40,000 nt of DNA from Rhodothermales bacterium (lineage in GTDB: Bacteria > Bacteroidota > Rhodothermia > Rhodothermales > Bin80), in assembly GCA_022821875.1 (NCBI GenBank), contig JAJECV010000132.1, positions 1-40,000 of the forward strand, written 5' to 3'. The notes under the pieces were generated by a model that saw only the letters and a list, made by a program, of their open reading frames with translations, searched no databases and was not told the origin of the DNA. Below are positions 16,892-24,903 of the stretch, piece by piece. The translations under genes were made by a program, and so were the position numbers. The number at the start of each line of letters is the position of its first letter. Position 1 is the stretch's first letter.

Positions 16892-17674
16892 ATGAACCCA
16901 TTCCAGACCCACGGTGCCTTCAGTTGGCACGAACACCTAGCCGCCGACGTACCCTCGGCCGTGCAATTTTATACACAACTGCTAGGACTGACCACCAGCG
17001 AAATGCCCATGCCTGATGGCAATGAGTATACGATCCTGCAGAGCAATGGCAAGCATCTCGCCGGATTAATGGCATGCCCACCTGATACCCCGCCCTGCTG
17101 GACCTACTATGTCACGGTTCAGGATATTCAAAAACTTCTGGCAGACAATGAACTGAACATGATCGTTCCGCTCATGGAAAATTCAACGGTCGGCACCTTT
17201 GGCGGATTTCTGGATCCACAGGGCGCATATCTGGCAATCATCCAATACCATGATGCCCATGAAGCTGACGAACACGCAATCGCAAGCACCCACGAAGCAT
17301 TAACCACACATGGTGCCTTTTCATGGTTTGAACTCCAAACTCCAGATCCAAAAGCGGCCGCAGACTGGTACAGCAGTCTCTTTGGCTGGTCTATTACGAA
17401 GATTGAAACCCCATCCACATACTATATCGCTTCGGTGAACGGCACGGAATTTGGCGGAATCATGGAACCCGTTGCTCCTGGGATTCCACCACATTGGAAC
17501 TGCTACATCACGGTGGATGATGTGGATACCGTGCAGGCAGAAGCCGCTGAATTAGGTGCGACGATTACTGCACCGGCCTTTGACCTGCCAAATGTTGGCC
17601 GCTTACTGCATATCTGTGACCCTGCAGGTGTTGCAATTGCATTCGCCACCTGGGCACCCCAAACCCCCGAATAG
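16892..17674 (+). CDS. Two-domain VOC (glyoxalase/bleomycin-resistance-like) protein
   Basis: The product has 260 residues made of two VOC repeats. The first (~1-120) begins HGAFSWHEHLAADVPSAVQFYTQLLGLTTSE and ends GGFLDPQGAYLAIIQ. The second (~132-257) begins HGAFSWFELQTPDPKAAADWYSSLFGWSITK and ends LLHICDPAGVAIAFATW. It resembles actinobacterial CFP32/Cfp30B-type proteins. VOC proteins bind metals and act on glyoxalase, dioxygenase or antibiotic-resistance substrates; the substrate here is unknown. The metal-ligand pattern is incomplete in both halves, so a binding rather than catalytic role is possible. It follows the DUF2461 gene closely and precedes the broken SRPBCC gene by 129 nt. Confidence 0.9.
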   Translation: MNPFQTHGAFSWHEHLAADVPSAVQFYTQLLGLTTSEMPMPDGNEYTILQSNGKHLAGLMACPPDTPPCWTYYVTVQDIQKLLADNELNMIVPLMENSTVGTFGGFLDPQGAYLAIIQYHDAHEADEHAIASTHEALTTHGAFSWFELQTPDPKAAADWYSSLFGWSITKIETPSTYYIASVNGTEFGGIMEPVAPGIPPHWNCYITVDDVDTVQAEAAELGATITAPAFDLPNVGRLLHICDPAGVAIAFATWAPQTPE

Positions 17675-17803
17675 CAACAGAGCAGGTGAGGGACTTCCTC
17701 CATCATGCCCTCAATATAATTGTTGGATTGATACCTGGGAAGGAACTGTGGCATTGCCTGAGGTCATTTGGCCATTCATGCAGCAGGAAGATCACCTAAA
17801 TCG

Positions 17804-18211
17804 ATGTGTGGGATCTACCACGATGTAGTGCTGGACACTGCACCGGACAAAGCCTTTGCCGCCTTCAGTACCGAGGCTGGACTGAATAGTTGGTGGACAG
17901 ATCAATGCAGCGCAGACTGCCGAATCGGAGGAACCTGCGATTTTCTCTTTGACCCGGATTACCACTGGTCAGCGGAGGTGATTGAACTCAACGAGTCCAA
18001 ACACATTACATGGCATTTCACGCACGCGAATCAGGACTGGACAGGAACCAGACTGAGTTTCCGTCTGATTCACTCCGATGGCAAACTGCTGCTGCGCATG
18101 GACCATACAGGGTGAAAAACCCGCAATCACCACTTCCGGCACTGCGGTTACTGCTGGGCGCTGTACCTTAAGAAAAAACTGAAGGACAGCCTAGTTGCCG
18201 GGCAAGGCTAA
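17804..18211 (+). pseudogene. SRPBCC/AHSA1-family gene interrupted by one in-frame TGA
   Basis: From the ATG at 17804 the frame encodes an AHSA1-type SRPBCC protein (APDKAFAAFSTEAGLNSWWTD, then GGTCDFLF, SAEVIELNESKHITWHF and LRMDHTG), then hits TGA at 18113-18115 (codon 104). The same frame continues past the stop for 31 more codons (KTRNHHFRHCGYCWALYLKK onward, ending VAGQG) to TAA at 18209-18211, and this is the expected C-terminal helix of the family. Related proteins read HTGW at the interruption, so the TGA replaces a Trp codon (TGG). Restored length is 135 residues, normal for the family. The ancestral TAA overlaps the lexA stop by 4 nt, supporting it as the original end. A truncated 103-residue product would lack the long C-terminal helix that closes the ligand cavity. 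Confidence 0.88.
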
Positions 18212-18888
18212 ACCTCGTGATCTAAATGTCGGAACGGGGAATAATGTCGCGTTGAGATCCGGTATGTCTCAGGTGCCTTTCGAACTCCCAACTTATTCAC
18301 ATGCCCGATATATCGCCCTAAGATCTTTACCTCCTCAAAGATGTCCGGTTCGATGTGAACATTGTCGAATTCGGGATTGGCAGGTTCAAGGCGAAGCCCC
18401 TGATGGTCCATGAAAATCCGCTTGAGCGAAGTCTCACCGTTGTAAAGAATCGCACCGATCCCTCCATCAGGAATATCATCATCCACCAGAAGTACATAAT
18501 CTCCATCGTGGATTTCCGCTCCAATCATGGACTGACCACGAACACGTACTGCAAAAATACGCTCAAGGTTAGGGAAAAGAGTTTCTATGGTGATATGTCC
18601 CAGATTCGCTTCCACGGCTTCCTGAAGTGTGCCTGCAGTAATCTCACCAAGGATGGGAATCCCGCGGTGCATACCTGTCTGCTCCGGCTTTAACTGGAAA
18701 CCGCCCTCCTCATTGACCAAGTATCCTTTCTTCTGGAGCGCCTTCAAGTTCTGGGTAATACTGTTCGAAGATTTATAGCCGAACTCAATCATAAAACTCT
18801 CGTAACTGGGCCATCCTAGATTTTCTCTGTCACATTTTATGATGAAATCCAGAACAGCCCTCTGTTTTGGCGTTAAGGGACGTGGCAT
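18208..18888 (-). CDS. lexA: LexA-family SOS repressor
   Basis: The product has 226 residues. The N-terminal winged-helix domain (1-65: LTPKQRAVLDFI, SNSITQNLKALQKKGYL) binds DNA. The C-terminal S24 peptidase domain carries the self-cleavage site Ala85-Gly86 (GEITAGTL), the nucleophile Ser120 (VRGQSMIG) and the general base Lys156 (GETSLKRIF). All are intact, so RecA-stimulated autocleavage should work. The recognition helix reads SSNSITQNLK instead of the usual S-xx-A-VxxHLxxL, so the operator may differ from the E. coli box. An 18-nt inverted repeat GAACG-N8-CGTTC lies 43-60 nt upstream and overlaps the expected promoter, in keeping with autoregulation. The gene stands alone and is convergent with the SRPBCC gene. 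Confidence 0.94.
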   Translation of the reverse strand: MPRPLTPKQRAVLDFIIKCDRENLGWPSYESFMIEFGYKSSNSITQNLKALQKKGYLVNEEGGFQLKPEQTGMHRGIPILGEITAGTLQEAVEANLGHITIETLFPNLERIFAVRVRGQSMIGAEIHDGDYVLLVDDDIPDGGIGAILYNGETSLKRIFMDHQGLRLEPANPEFDNVHIEPDIFEEVKILGRYIGHVNKLGVRKAPETYRISTRHYSPFRHLDHEV

Positions 18889-18915
18889 GTTGTTGTATGG
18901 TTGTTAGTTATGTGA

Positions 18916-18948
18916 TCAATATAGTACTTCGAACGCACTTATACGTTC
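18916..18948 (-). promoter_or_regulatory. lexA promoter with probable LexA operator (GAAC-N10-GTTC)
   Basis: GAACG at 18931-18935 and CGTTC at 18944-18948 form an inverted repeat with geometry GAAC-N10-GTTC. On the minus strand a TATATTGA element (18916-18923) lies 7 nt downstream of it and 27 nt before the lexA ATG, so the repeat covers where polymerase would bind upstream of the -7 element. LexA usually binds such palindromes in its own promoter. Assignment rests on position and symmetry. Confidence 0.6.
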
Positions 18949-19006
18949 TCAGATACGTGATATTTCTAAAAAAAAACAATCTTGTTCAAATCGTACCAAC
19001 CAGCCC

Positions 19007-19444
19007 CTACTTGGCAGAGGCCTTCGGCCGGTCAAAAAACTGATCTATCTGAATCAGGTTCCCGTCTGGATCCTCCAGAATTATACTTCCAGGTCCGCTG
19101 GAATTTTCCTCTTCGTCAAGTTCAGCCACAATAGCCTCCTCAAGCCCCCTGTCCTGCAGCTGCGCCTGAATCTCCCGGACATCCATGAACTCATCCAGAC
19201 GCCAGGATTCCAGCAGATTCTCACCGCTTCCATGCTTAGCACGCAAACCGGGATTAAATGTCAGTATTATGTCCTGAAACATGTCCTTGAAAAGTCCAAT
19301 CACGGTAATGCCGTTTACCATAATCACATACCCCTCCCCCCGATGCGTAACATCAAACCCCAGCCTCTCATAAAAATCAATGGACAGATTCAGGTCAGAG
19401 ACAGGGATACTGACCGAAAATGCACCCAATTCAGGTTTACTCAT
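19007..19444 (-). CDS. Single-domain VOC family protein
   Basis: The product has 145 residues. It starts AFSVSIPVSDLNLSIDFYERLGFDVTHRGEGYVIMVNGITVIGLFKD and ends SIILEDPDGNLIQIDQFF, the standard VOC beta-alpha-beta-beta-beta pattern. The final Gln of LIQIDQF replaces the Glu that is a metal ligand in most glyoxalase-type members, and HGSG in the middle may give another ligand. The substrate is unknown. The gene is divergent from the DUF1801 gene, with 170 nt between their starts. VOC, SRPBCC and DUF1801 genes often co-occur in bacterial genomes, which fits this neighbourhood. Confidence 0.88.
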   Translation of the reverse strand: MSKPELGAFSVSIPVSDLNLSIDFYERLGFDVTHRGEGYVIMVNGITVIGLFKDMFQDIILTFNPGLRAKHGSGENLLESWRLDEFMDVREIQAQLQDRGLEEAIVAELDEEENSSGPGSIILEDPDGNLIQIDQFFDRPKASAK

Positions 19445-19614
19445 AGTTTTCTGTATAAATGGTTCTGATCAAGAATGCTGAAATGACATCCAACGCCGGA
19501 AATACACGCCGAACCCCATTTGGTTCAACGGATCCCTGGAAATCTTTGCAAGTTGGTTCAGGATCATCCTGAAAATTAACCGTATCTCCGCATAACCGCA
19601 CCCGTAGCAGGCCA

Positions 19615-20031
19615 ATGACACAACTGAAAACGAAACCCACAGACGCAAGCATTCAGGAATTTCTCAACGCTCTGGAGCGCCCTGACCAACAGTCGGACAG
19701 TGCAATTCTGCTGCGTATCATGGAAACAGCCACCGGAGATTCACCCAAGATGTGGGGCCCCAGTATTATTGGCTTCGGCCAATTTTGCTATCGCTATGCA
19801 TCGGGACGGACAGGCCAATGGTTTCAGGTCGGATTTTCACCACGAAAACGAGCCTTCAGCATCTACCTTTCCGGCGGATTGAGTCACCATGAAACCGCCC
19901 TGAACAAGCTCGGCAGGTATACACGCGGCAAAAGCTGCCTCTACATCAGGCGGCTGCGTGATGTGGATCTGAGTATTCTGGAATCCATGATCCAGAAAGC
20001 ATGCGCACTCACTCAAAACGATACTCCATAA
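19615..20031 (+). CDS. DUF1801 domain protein
   Basis: The product has 138 residues. The block PKMWGPSIIGFGQFCYRYASGRTGQWFQVGFSPRKRAFSIYL, then LGRYTRGKSCLYIRRLRDVDLSILESMI, is the full DUF1801 (YdhG-like) signature. The fold is small alpha/beta and the function is unknown. The ATG at 19615 gives the usual length. A convergent radical SAM gene ends 216 nt downstream, and that gap holds no gene I can see. Confidence 0.92.
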   Translation: MTQLKTKPTDASIQEFLNALERPDQQSDSAILLRIMETATGDSPKMWGPSIIGFGQFCYRYASGRTGQWFQVGFSPRKRAFSIYLSGGLSHHETALNKLGRYTRGKSCLYIRRLRDVDLSILESMIQKACALTQNDTP

Positions 20032-20247
20032 ACCGGGCATCCGAGGCGAAAACGTTGATCCGCAGATCATTTCAAAACTTTGGTTCACCGGTCAATCTAA
20101 ATCAAGGCACCCCTGGAGCATAACACAGTTAATCCCGATCTTCTCTCCGCTGAGGCATGGCTGCACATGTTCCTATCGAGACATGGGTACACGAAACATT
20201 TTATGGCCACTGTAAACCGGCACAGCAGGGTACTTGAATCATCCCGG

Positions 20248-21342
20248 CTATGTTATCCCCAACTGATCCTCCTCAAACAGACTGAGTTGGTTGCTCGGAT
20301 GCCGGATAAATAAATCCGTTCGCAGTGGCTGCCTGGATTGATTGAGATTGTATCGTCTACAGGTCATCTCAAACAGGTTTTTCAGAAAATTTGCCCACTC
20401 CCCCTCCCCGCGCATCCGGTGCCGAAACCGCGGATCATTGAGCCGTCCGGAACGAACTTCCCGGATTCGACCGATAATTTTATCCTTGCGCTCCGGCATC
20501 ACCCGCTCCAGCCAGTCTTCAAAAAGCGGGGCGACCGGCCCCGGCAATCGGAGTACGATGTATCCCGCCCGCGTTGCTCCCCGCTTGGCAGCCGCTTCAA
20601 TAATCGCAGGAAGTTCTTCATCGGTCAAGCCGGGAACAACAGGAGCAACCATGACACCGGTGGGGATTCCCGCTTCAGTAAGTGCCTCAATTGCATCTAA
20701 ACGACGTGCAGGAATACTGGTGCGAGGCTCCATGACACTGGCGATTTCGCGGCGCAGTGTGGTCACCGAAACCCATACACTGACCAAGTTCATCCGTGCC
20801 ATCGGAGCCAGAATATCAATATCTCGTGTGACAAGATGATTCTTCGTTATTACACCGACTGGATTCCGATGGTCTAACAGTGTTTGCAGGCATCCACGGG
20901 TTAACTTGAGCCGACGCTCTACCGGCTGATACGCATCAGTATTCCCCGACAGTGAAACAACGGCCGGCTTCCAGGAACGCTTGCTTAATTCCTTGCTCAA
21001 AAGCTCCGGAGCATTGCGTTTGATTAAAATTTTTGTTTCAAAATCAAGCCCCGCACTCCAACCCAGATATTCATGGCTCGGACGTGCATAACAGTAAATG
21101 CAACCATGTTCGCAGCCCCGATAGGGATTGATCCCCCAGGTATATCCCACATCCGGCGAGTCATTGCTCACAAGAATAGACCTTGAAGTATCTTCAAAGA
21201 ACTGGGTCGGTGCCTGTCTCAGTTCACCTGGCTCAAAAGCATCCAGATCCAGTTCTATCTTGATCGGATCAAATCTGGTTGGAGGATTCGTTGCAGTTGC
21301 ACGTCCTCTTGGGGCCGGTATGGATGCCTGTTCATTCATCAT
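20248..21342 (-). CDS. PA0069-family radical SAM protein (SplB-like)
   Basis: The product has 364 residues. The radical SAM cluster motif C-x3-C-x2-C is present as Cys77, Cys81 and Cys84 in GCEHGCIYCYARPSHEYLG, followed by the strand FETKILIK. Later blocks (VSLSGNTDAYQPVERRLKLTRGCLQ, VGVITKNHLVTRDIDIL, VSVTTLRREIASVMEPRTSIPARRLDAIEALTEAGIPTGVMVAPVVPGL) match the PA0069 group, which is distantly related to spore photoproduct lyase. The protein should bind a [4Fe-4S] cluster and cleave S-adenosylmethionine, but the substrate is not established for the group. An N-terminal extension (PAPRGRATATNPPTRFDP) is typical of the family. The gene is divergent from the SRPBCC membrane-protein gene with 73 nt between starts. 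Confidence 0.94.
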   Translation of the reverse strand: MMNEQASIPAPRGRATATNPPTRFDPIKIELDLDAFEPGELRQAPTQFFEDTSRSILVSNDSPDVGYTWGINPYRGCEHGCIYCYARPSHEYLGWSAGLDFETKILIKRNAPELLSKELSKRSWKPAVVSLSGNTDAYQPVERRLKLTRGCLQTLLDHRNPVGVITKNHLVTRDIDILAPMARMNLVSVWVSVTTLRREIASVMEPRTSIPARRLDAIEALTEAGIPTGVMVAPVVPGLTDEELPAIIEAAAKRGATRAGYIVLRLPGPVAPLFEDWLERVMPERKDKIIGRIREVRSGRLNDPRFRHRMRGEGEWANFLKNLFEMTCRRYNLNQSRQPLRTDLFIRHPSNQLSLFEEDQLGIT

Positions 21343-21415
21343 CGTACAAGATATTATTGATTGCGTACAATCTTGTTCTGAATATGATCTTCCTGTTCAC
21401 TGCTTTGAACTTGCC

Positions 21416-21955
21416 ATGAAGCAATTTCTATATACCGTTTCGGTGCTGCTCGCCGCAGCCTTTCTTGCACTCATTATTATGGGCCTATTCGTTGACGAGG
21501 TCCGCTATACGGCCACTGCACGCGTGAAGGCACCGGTCGCCGATTCATGGGCCACTTTTCTGGATCCAGACCGGCAAAAGCTCTGGCAGCGAGACCTGGA
21601 GCATGTCGAAGCCATCGACGGCCAACCGTTTGATTCCGGCGCATCTTTCCGTATGGAATTTGCAGACGGTAATTCTCGACGTGAGACGGTTATCCTGCTC
21701 ACCCCAATGGAAGAATACCGCGCAGAGATCGAAACTGAACATTATAAAGGTTACCGTTCTGTTACGTTTCAGATATTGGGAGATGGATCCCGCGTACAGC
21801 AAACCGTTGTTATGTACGGATCCTCCTTTCTCAGCCGGGCAATTCTACCTGTGATCCGCCCGCTGATGCAGCGTGATCAAATGGCCGCCTTTGATAATCT
21901 GGCGGATCTGGTCGAGGCATCCCCTTCCGTGAACCCGCAACAGGACAATGAATAA
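21416..21955 (+). CDS. SRPBCC family protein with N-terminal membrane anchor
   Basis: The product has 179 residues from the ATG at 21416 (MKQFLYTVSVLLAAAFLALIIMGLF). The first ~25 residues form one membrane segment or signal anchor. Residues ~32-165 fit the SRPBCC (polyketide cyclase/START-like) fold: YTATARVKAPVADSWATFLDPDRQKLWQRDLEHVEAIDG, SFRMEFADG, YRSVTFQILGDGSRVQQTVVMYG. These proteins bind hydrophobic ligands, unknown here. The frame is open upstream, but starting there would overlap the divergent radical SAM gene. The larA-like gene begins 8 nt before its stop, so the two are translationally coupled. Confidence 0.85.
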   Translation: MKQFLYTVSVLLAAAFLALIIMGLFVDEVRYTATARVKAPVADSWATFLDPDRQKLWQRDLEHVEAIDGQPFDSGASFRMEFADGNSRRETVILLTPMEEYRAEIETEHYKGYRSVTFQILGDGSRVQQTVVMYGSSFLSRAILPVIRPLMQRDQMAAFDNLADLVEASPSVNPQQDNE

Positions 21956-23228
21956 CGAAGGGGATATCGTGAAGTTGGATTACGGCACCGAAGGCCTACC
22001 ATTAAATCTTGGAGGAATCAATGCCACCATCCTGCGTCCGCGCTATCTAGAGGGGCTGCCGGATGAACGGGCAGCGTTCATTGAATCCGTTCGACATCCC
22101 TACAGCACGCTCCCCCTGCGCGAACTTATCGCCAGTGACGAATCCCTTGCAATTGCAATCCCGGATATCACCCGTGCACTCCCCAGTGATCGCCTCTTGC
22201 CGTGGCTTTTTGAGGAACTCAAAGGACTCAAACCGGAAAAGGTCACCATCATCGTTGGCACAGGCACACACCGAGGCAATACACCGGACGAACTGCTTCA
22301 AATGGTTGGCCCGGAGATCGCAGCCAAATACCGTATCGTAAATCACGATTGCCGCGATTCCAGTACCCTGACCCATGCAGGCCGCAGCCCCTATGGTTAC
22401 GATGTTTCCTATACGGCGGATTATGTGAAGGCCGACCGGCGAATCCTTATGGGATTCATCGAGCCGCATTTTATGGCCGGATTTAGCGGAGGCTACAAGG
22501 CCGTCTTTCCTGGAATTGCGGATTTGAATGCCATCCAGACCTATCACGGGTTTACCAATATTGCCCATCCAGAGAGCACATGGGGAATTCTGGAGGGGAA
22601 CCCGACCCAAAGCCATGTCCGTGCTGCGGGCAGTTTACTGTCTGTGGATTTCCTGATAAATGTAACCCTCAATACCGACCGGCAGATCACCGGATATTTC
22701 TGTGGAGAGGTTACCGCAGCCCACGAAGCAGGATGCATCTTTTCCAGGGAGACGGCAATGGCCCGTGTGGAGGAAGCCTTCCCGATTGTCGTTACAACTA
22801 ACAGCGGCTATCCCCTTGACCTGAACCTGTACCAGACCGTCAAAGGAATGTCCGCCGCCCATCCCATTACGAAAGAAAACGGACTGATTATCACCGCCTC
22901 CCGCTGCAATAATGGATTCCCTGAGCATGGCGCATTTAAGGAACAACTCCTTCGCTGGGCAACAGTGGAGGAGACCTGGGCGGCAATCCAGAGCCCTGAT
23001 TTCCGTGAACCCGACCAGTGGCAGACACAGAAACTATTGCAGATCCTGCGAACCTGTCGGGTCAGTCTGCGAAGTGCATTGGATCCGAATCTCGTTCAAA
23101 GGGCACATTTAACCCCGATTGGAGATGTGCGCACTGCGATTGATGCAGAATTAATGCATCTCGGCAGACCTGATGCACCGGTCGCCGTGATCCCTGAAGG
23201 GCCGCTGACCATTCCGTATGTCGGCTAA
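21948..23228 (+). CDS. LarA family nickel-pincer racemase/epimerase
   Basis: The product has 426 residues and belongs to the lactate racemase (LarA, DUF2088) family. Key residues sit at the same numbers as in the characterised Lactiplantibacillus enzyme: His108 (GTGTHRG), His174 (EPHFMAGFSGGYKAVFPG), Lys184, to which the nickel-pincer cofactor is covalently attached, and His200 (QTYHGF). The N-terminal IPDITRALP segment is also typical. So it should hold a nickel-pincer nucleotide and racemise or epimerise a 2-hydroxy acid; whether that acid is lactate cannot be told, because the family is diverse. The cofactor-making genes larB, larC and larE are not adjacent. The start overlaps the upstream SRPBCC gene, and the TAA overlaps the stop of the convergent SGNH hydrolase gene by 4 nt. 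Confidence 0.93.
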   Translation: MNNEGDIVKLDYGTEGLPLNLGGINATILRPRYLEGLPDERAAFIESVRHPYSTLPLRELIASDESLAIAIPDITRALPSDRLLPWLFEELKGLKPEKVTIIVGTGTHRGNTPDELLQMVGPEIAAKYRIVNHDCRDSSTLTHAGRSPYGYDVSYTADYVKADRRILMGFIEPHFMAGFSGGYKAVFPGIADLNAIQTYHGFTNIAHPESTWGILEGNPTQSHVRAAGSLLSVDFLINVTLNTDRQITGYFCGEVTAAHEAGCIFSRETAMARVEEAFPIVVTTNSGYPLDLNLYQTVKGMSAAHPITKENGLIITASRCNNGFPEHGAFKEQLLRWATVEETWAAIQSPDFREPDQWQTQKLLQILRTCRVSLRSALDPNLVQRAHLTPIGDVRTAIDAELMHLGRPDAPVAVIPEGPLTIPYVG

Positions 23229-23899
23229 AGCCCAAGTACGCTCTGGATCTCCCTGAGCATAAAGTCTGCGACAAAACGATTTCCTGCCGCATTCAGATGA
23301 ACGCCGTCGGTCGTCAGTATTCCATGGTAAGCCTTATCTGGATTCCCGGCAACCAGATAGGCTTCAAAAGACGCACGCAGATCGCAGAGATGCACCTCCT
23401 TTTCCTGTGCGACACGGCGAATGAGTTGCGCGTATTCTACCAGCCGCAGGTTCACTTCTGCGTCGCTTTCTGTGTTCTCTCCGATTACACTGGGCGTACA
23501 CAATAAAACACTCGCCCCACTCTCTTCAATCCGATCTGTTAATTCCCCTATTCCTGCCTCAAAAGTATCAGGATCCGTTCCAGTGACATGATCAAACTCA
23601 AAATGATGCCAGACATCATTAATCCCGATATAGACGACTACATGCGTTGGATTGTGCACCAGCACATCCTCATCCAGCCGGGCTAGGAGGTCGGGGACTT
23701 TGTTCCCGCTGATTCCTGCACCTGTCACCTCAATATCTGCCTCAAACTTCTGCAGCGAATCTGCAACCAGTGTGACGTAACCGTCTGGATTTACCCCCGC
23801 CTCCGTAATGGAATCACCAAGAAAAATGATGTGTGGCTGGGCCTGGCTGGGCAAAATACTCATCAGAGAAAGCAACACTATAAGAAATATGCTACGCAT
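23225..23899 (-). CDS. Secreted SGNH/GDSL hydrolase
   Basis: The product has 224 residues from the ATG at 23899 (MRSIFLIVLLSLMSILPSQAQ), a clean signal peptide. The SGNH blocks are in order: block I IIFLGDSITEAG (nucleophile Ser), block II Gly in GAGISGNKV, block III GINDVW (Asn), and block V DGVHLNAAG (Asp-x2-His). The enzyme should be an exported esterase or lipase-type hydrolase with broad acyl substrates. An in-frame ATG 39 codons upstream exists, but the extension has no family match and would precede the signal peptide. The gene is convergent with the larA-like gene, sharing 4 nt at the stops. Confidence 0.93.
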   Translation of the reverse strand: MRSIFLIVLLSLMSILPSQAQPHIIFLGDSITEAGVNPDGYVTLVADSLQKFEADIEVTGAGISGNKVPDLLARLDEDVLVHNPTHVVVYIGINDVWHHFEFDHVTGTDPDTFEAGIGELTDRIEESGASVLLCTPSVIGENTESDAEVNLRLVEYAQLIRRVAQEKEVHLCDLRASFEAYLVAGNPDKAYHGILTTDGVHLNAAGNRFVADFMLREIQSVLGL

Positions 23900-24192
23900 G
23901 GTAAGGGGGATAAATTGTGGTTCATGCATTGAATTTACAAACCAAATTTGTATCCTGCAGCGGCCAACTGCGATTTTCCATGCGGGGCAGCTCAATAAAA
24001 TCAGCTCAATTCTCACAGCGGCACTGATCCCCGGATGATATTTTTTCTGGCGAATCTTTCCTGCATCGGACTTATTTTGCCGTCTGTCGTATATTTCATC
24101 GGCTTGCGGAGTTCCGCTGAGTCAGAAACCATTCTGCAACGATAACATCGTTCACTTCACCCTAAACAATCTGTCTCCGATCCCCTACTGAA

Positions 24193-24903
24193 TTGCCATC
24201 CAGTAATATACATTTCGGCGGTACGCCCCGGCGGGTTTTATTTGATGTTGGAGATCAGGTGAGTTTCCGGGACAGATCTCGTGTATACCACCGCGGTACG
24301 ATCATCAAGCTCAATCCAAAGCGTGCCAAAATGGACTGCGGCAGCACGATCTGGAATGTGCCCTACGAATATCTGTTTCACACATGCAATGTGATCAGTA
24401 GCGAGCGTAGTGAGCGATTAGATCGCCTCACAGAAGTCGCTGCCGAGGCCCGGGGCCTGATGGATCAACATGGCCTCCAGAACTGGCTGCTTGGATTTAA
24501 TCATTCATTCAAACAGTTGGGGTTGTGCAATTATGAAAAGAAAGAAATCCTTTTGAGCGCAATGCAGGCGATACGTCGAACGCCTGCGGAGACAACTGAT
24601 GTTATTCTGCATGAGATCGCACACGCATTGGCGGGCTGGAAGGCAGGGCATGGGCCCAAGTGGAAAAAGATTGCAACACGGATTGGCGCGAAACCAAGTG
24701 CCTGCGCCGAAGCCCCTACAGAGATCATGGAAAGGCATCAGACCATCAAAAATGATGTTCAGGTTGGAGATACCGTGACCTTTAAGAACAAGCAACAGCA
24801 AACAATCAGGGGCGTGGTGATACGAAAAAATCCAAAAACAGTCACAGTGAAAGTCCCAGGCGGTACTTGGCGGGTATCCTATTTTGCGCTGGAGACTTCG
24901 TAG
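24193..24903 (+). CDS. SprT-like zinc metalloprotease with flanking duplicated KOW/SH3-like domains
   Basis: The product has 236 residues from a TTG start. The central part (~70-165) is SprT-like: the zinc motif HEIAH at 140-144 with a third ligand candidate His153 in GHGPKWKKIATRIGA. SprT-like proteins resemble the protease part of Spartan, which degrades DNA-protein crosslinks. On either side lie two similar ~45-residue modules: VGDQVSFRDRSRVYHRGTIIKLNPKRAKM (from ~19) and VGDTVTFKNKQQQTIRGVVIRKNPKTVTV (from ~192), each ending in a Trp-containing strand. They look like nucleic-acid-binding SH3/KOW barrels. No ATG exists before the first module, so the TTG at 24193 is the likely start; the nearest upstream in-frame stop is at 24183-24185 or earlier. 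It could act on protein crosslinked to DNA or RNA; this is inference from the domains. Confidence 0.85.
   Translation: MPSSNIHFGGTPRRVLFDVGDQVSFRDRSRVYHRGTIIKLNPKRAKMDCGSTIWNVPYEYLFHTCNVISSERSERLDRLTEVAAEARGLMDQHGLQNWLLGFNHSFKQLGLCNYEKKEILLSAMQAIRRTPAETTDVILHEIAHALAGWKAGHGPKWKKIATRIGAKPSACAEAPTEIMERHQTIKNDVQVGDTVTFKNKQQQTIRGVVIRKNPKTVTVKVPGGTWRVSYFALETS

Noticed and set aside
18113..18115. TGA read as Trp or selenocysteine
   Set aside because: TGA is a normal stop in this window, the site is a conserved Trp and not a Cys/Sec position, and no specialised downstream element was recognised; a nonsense mutation is simpler.
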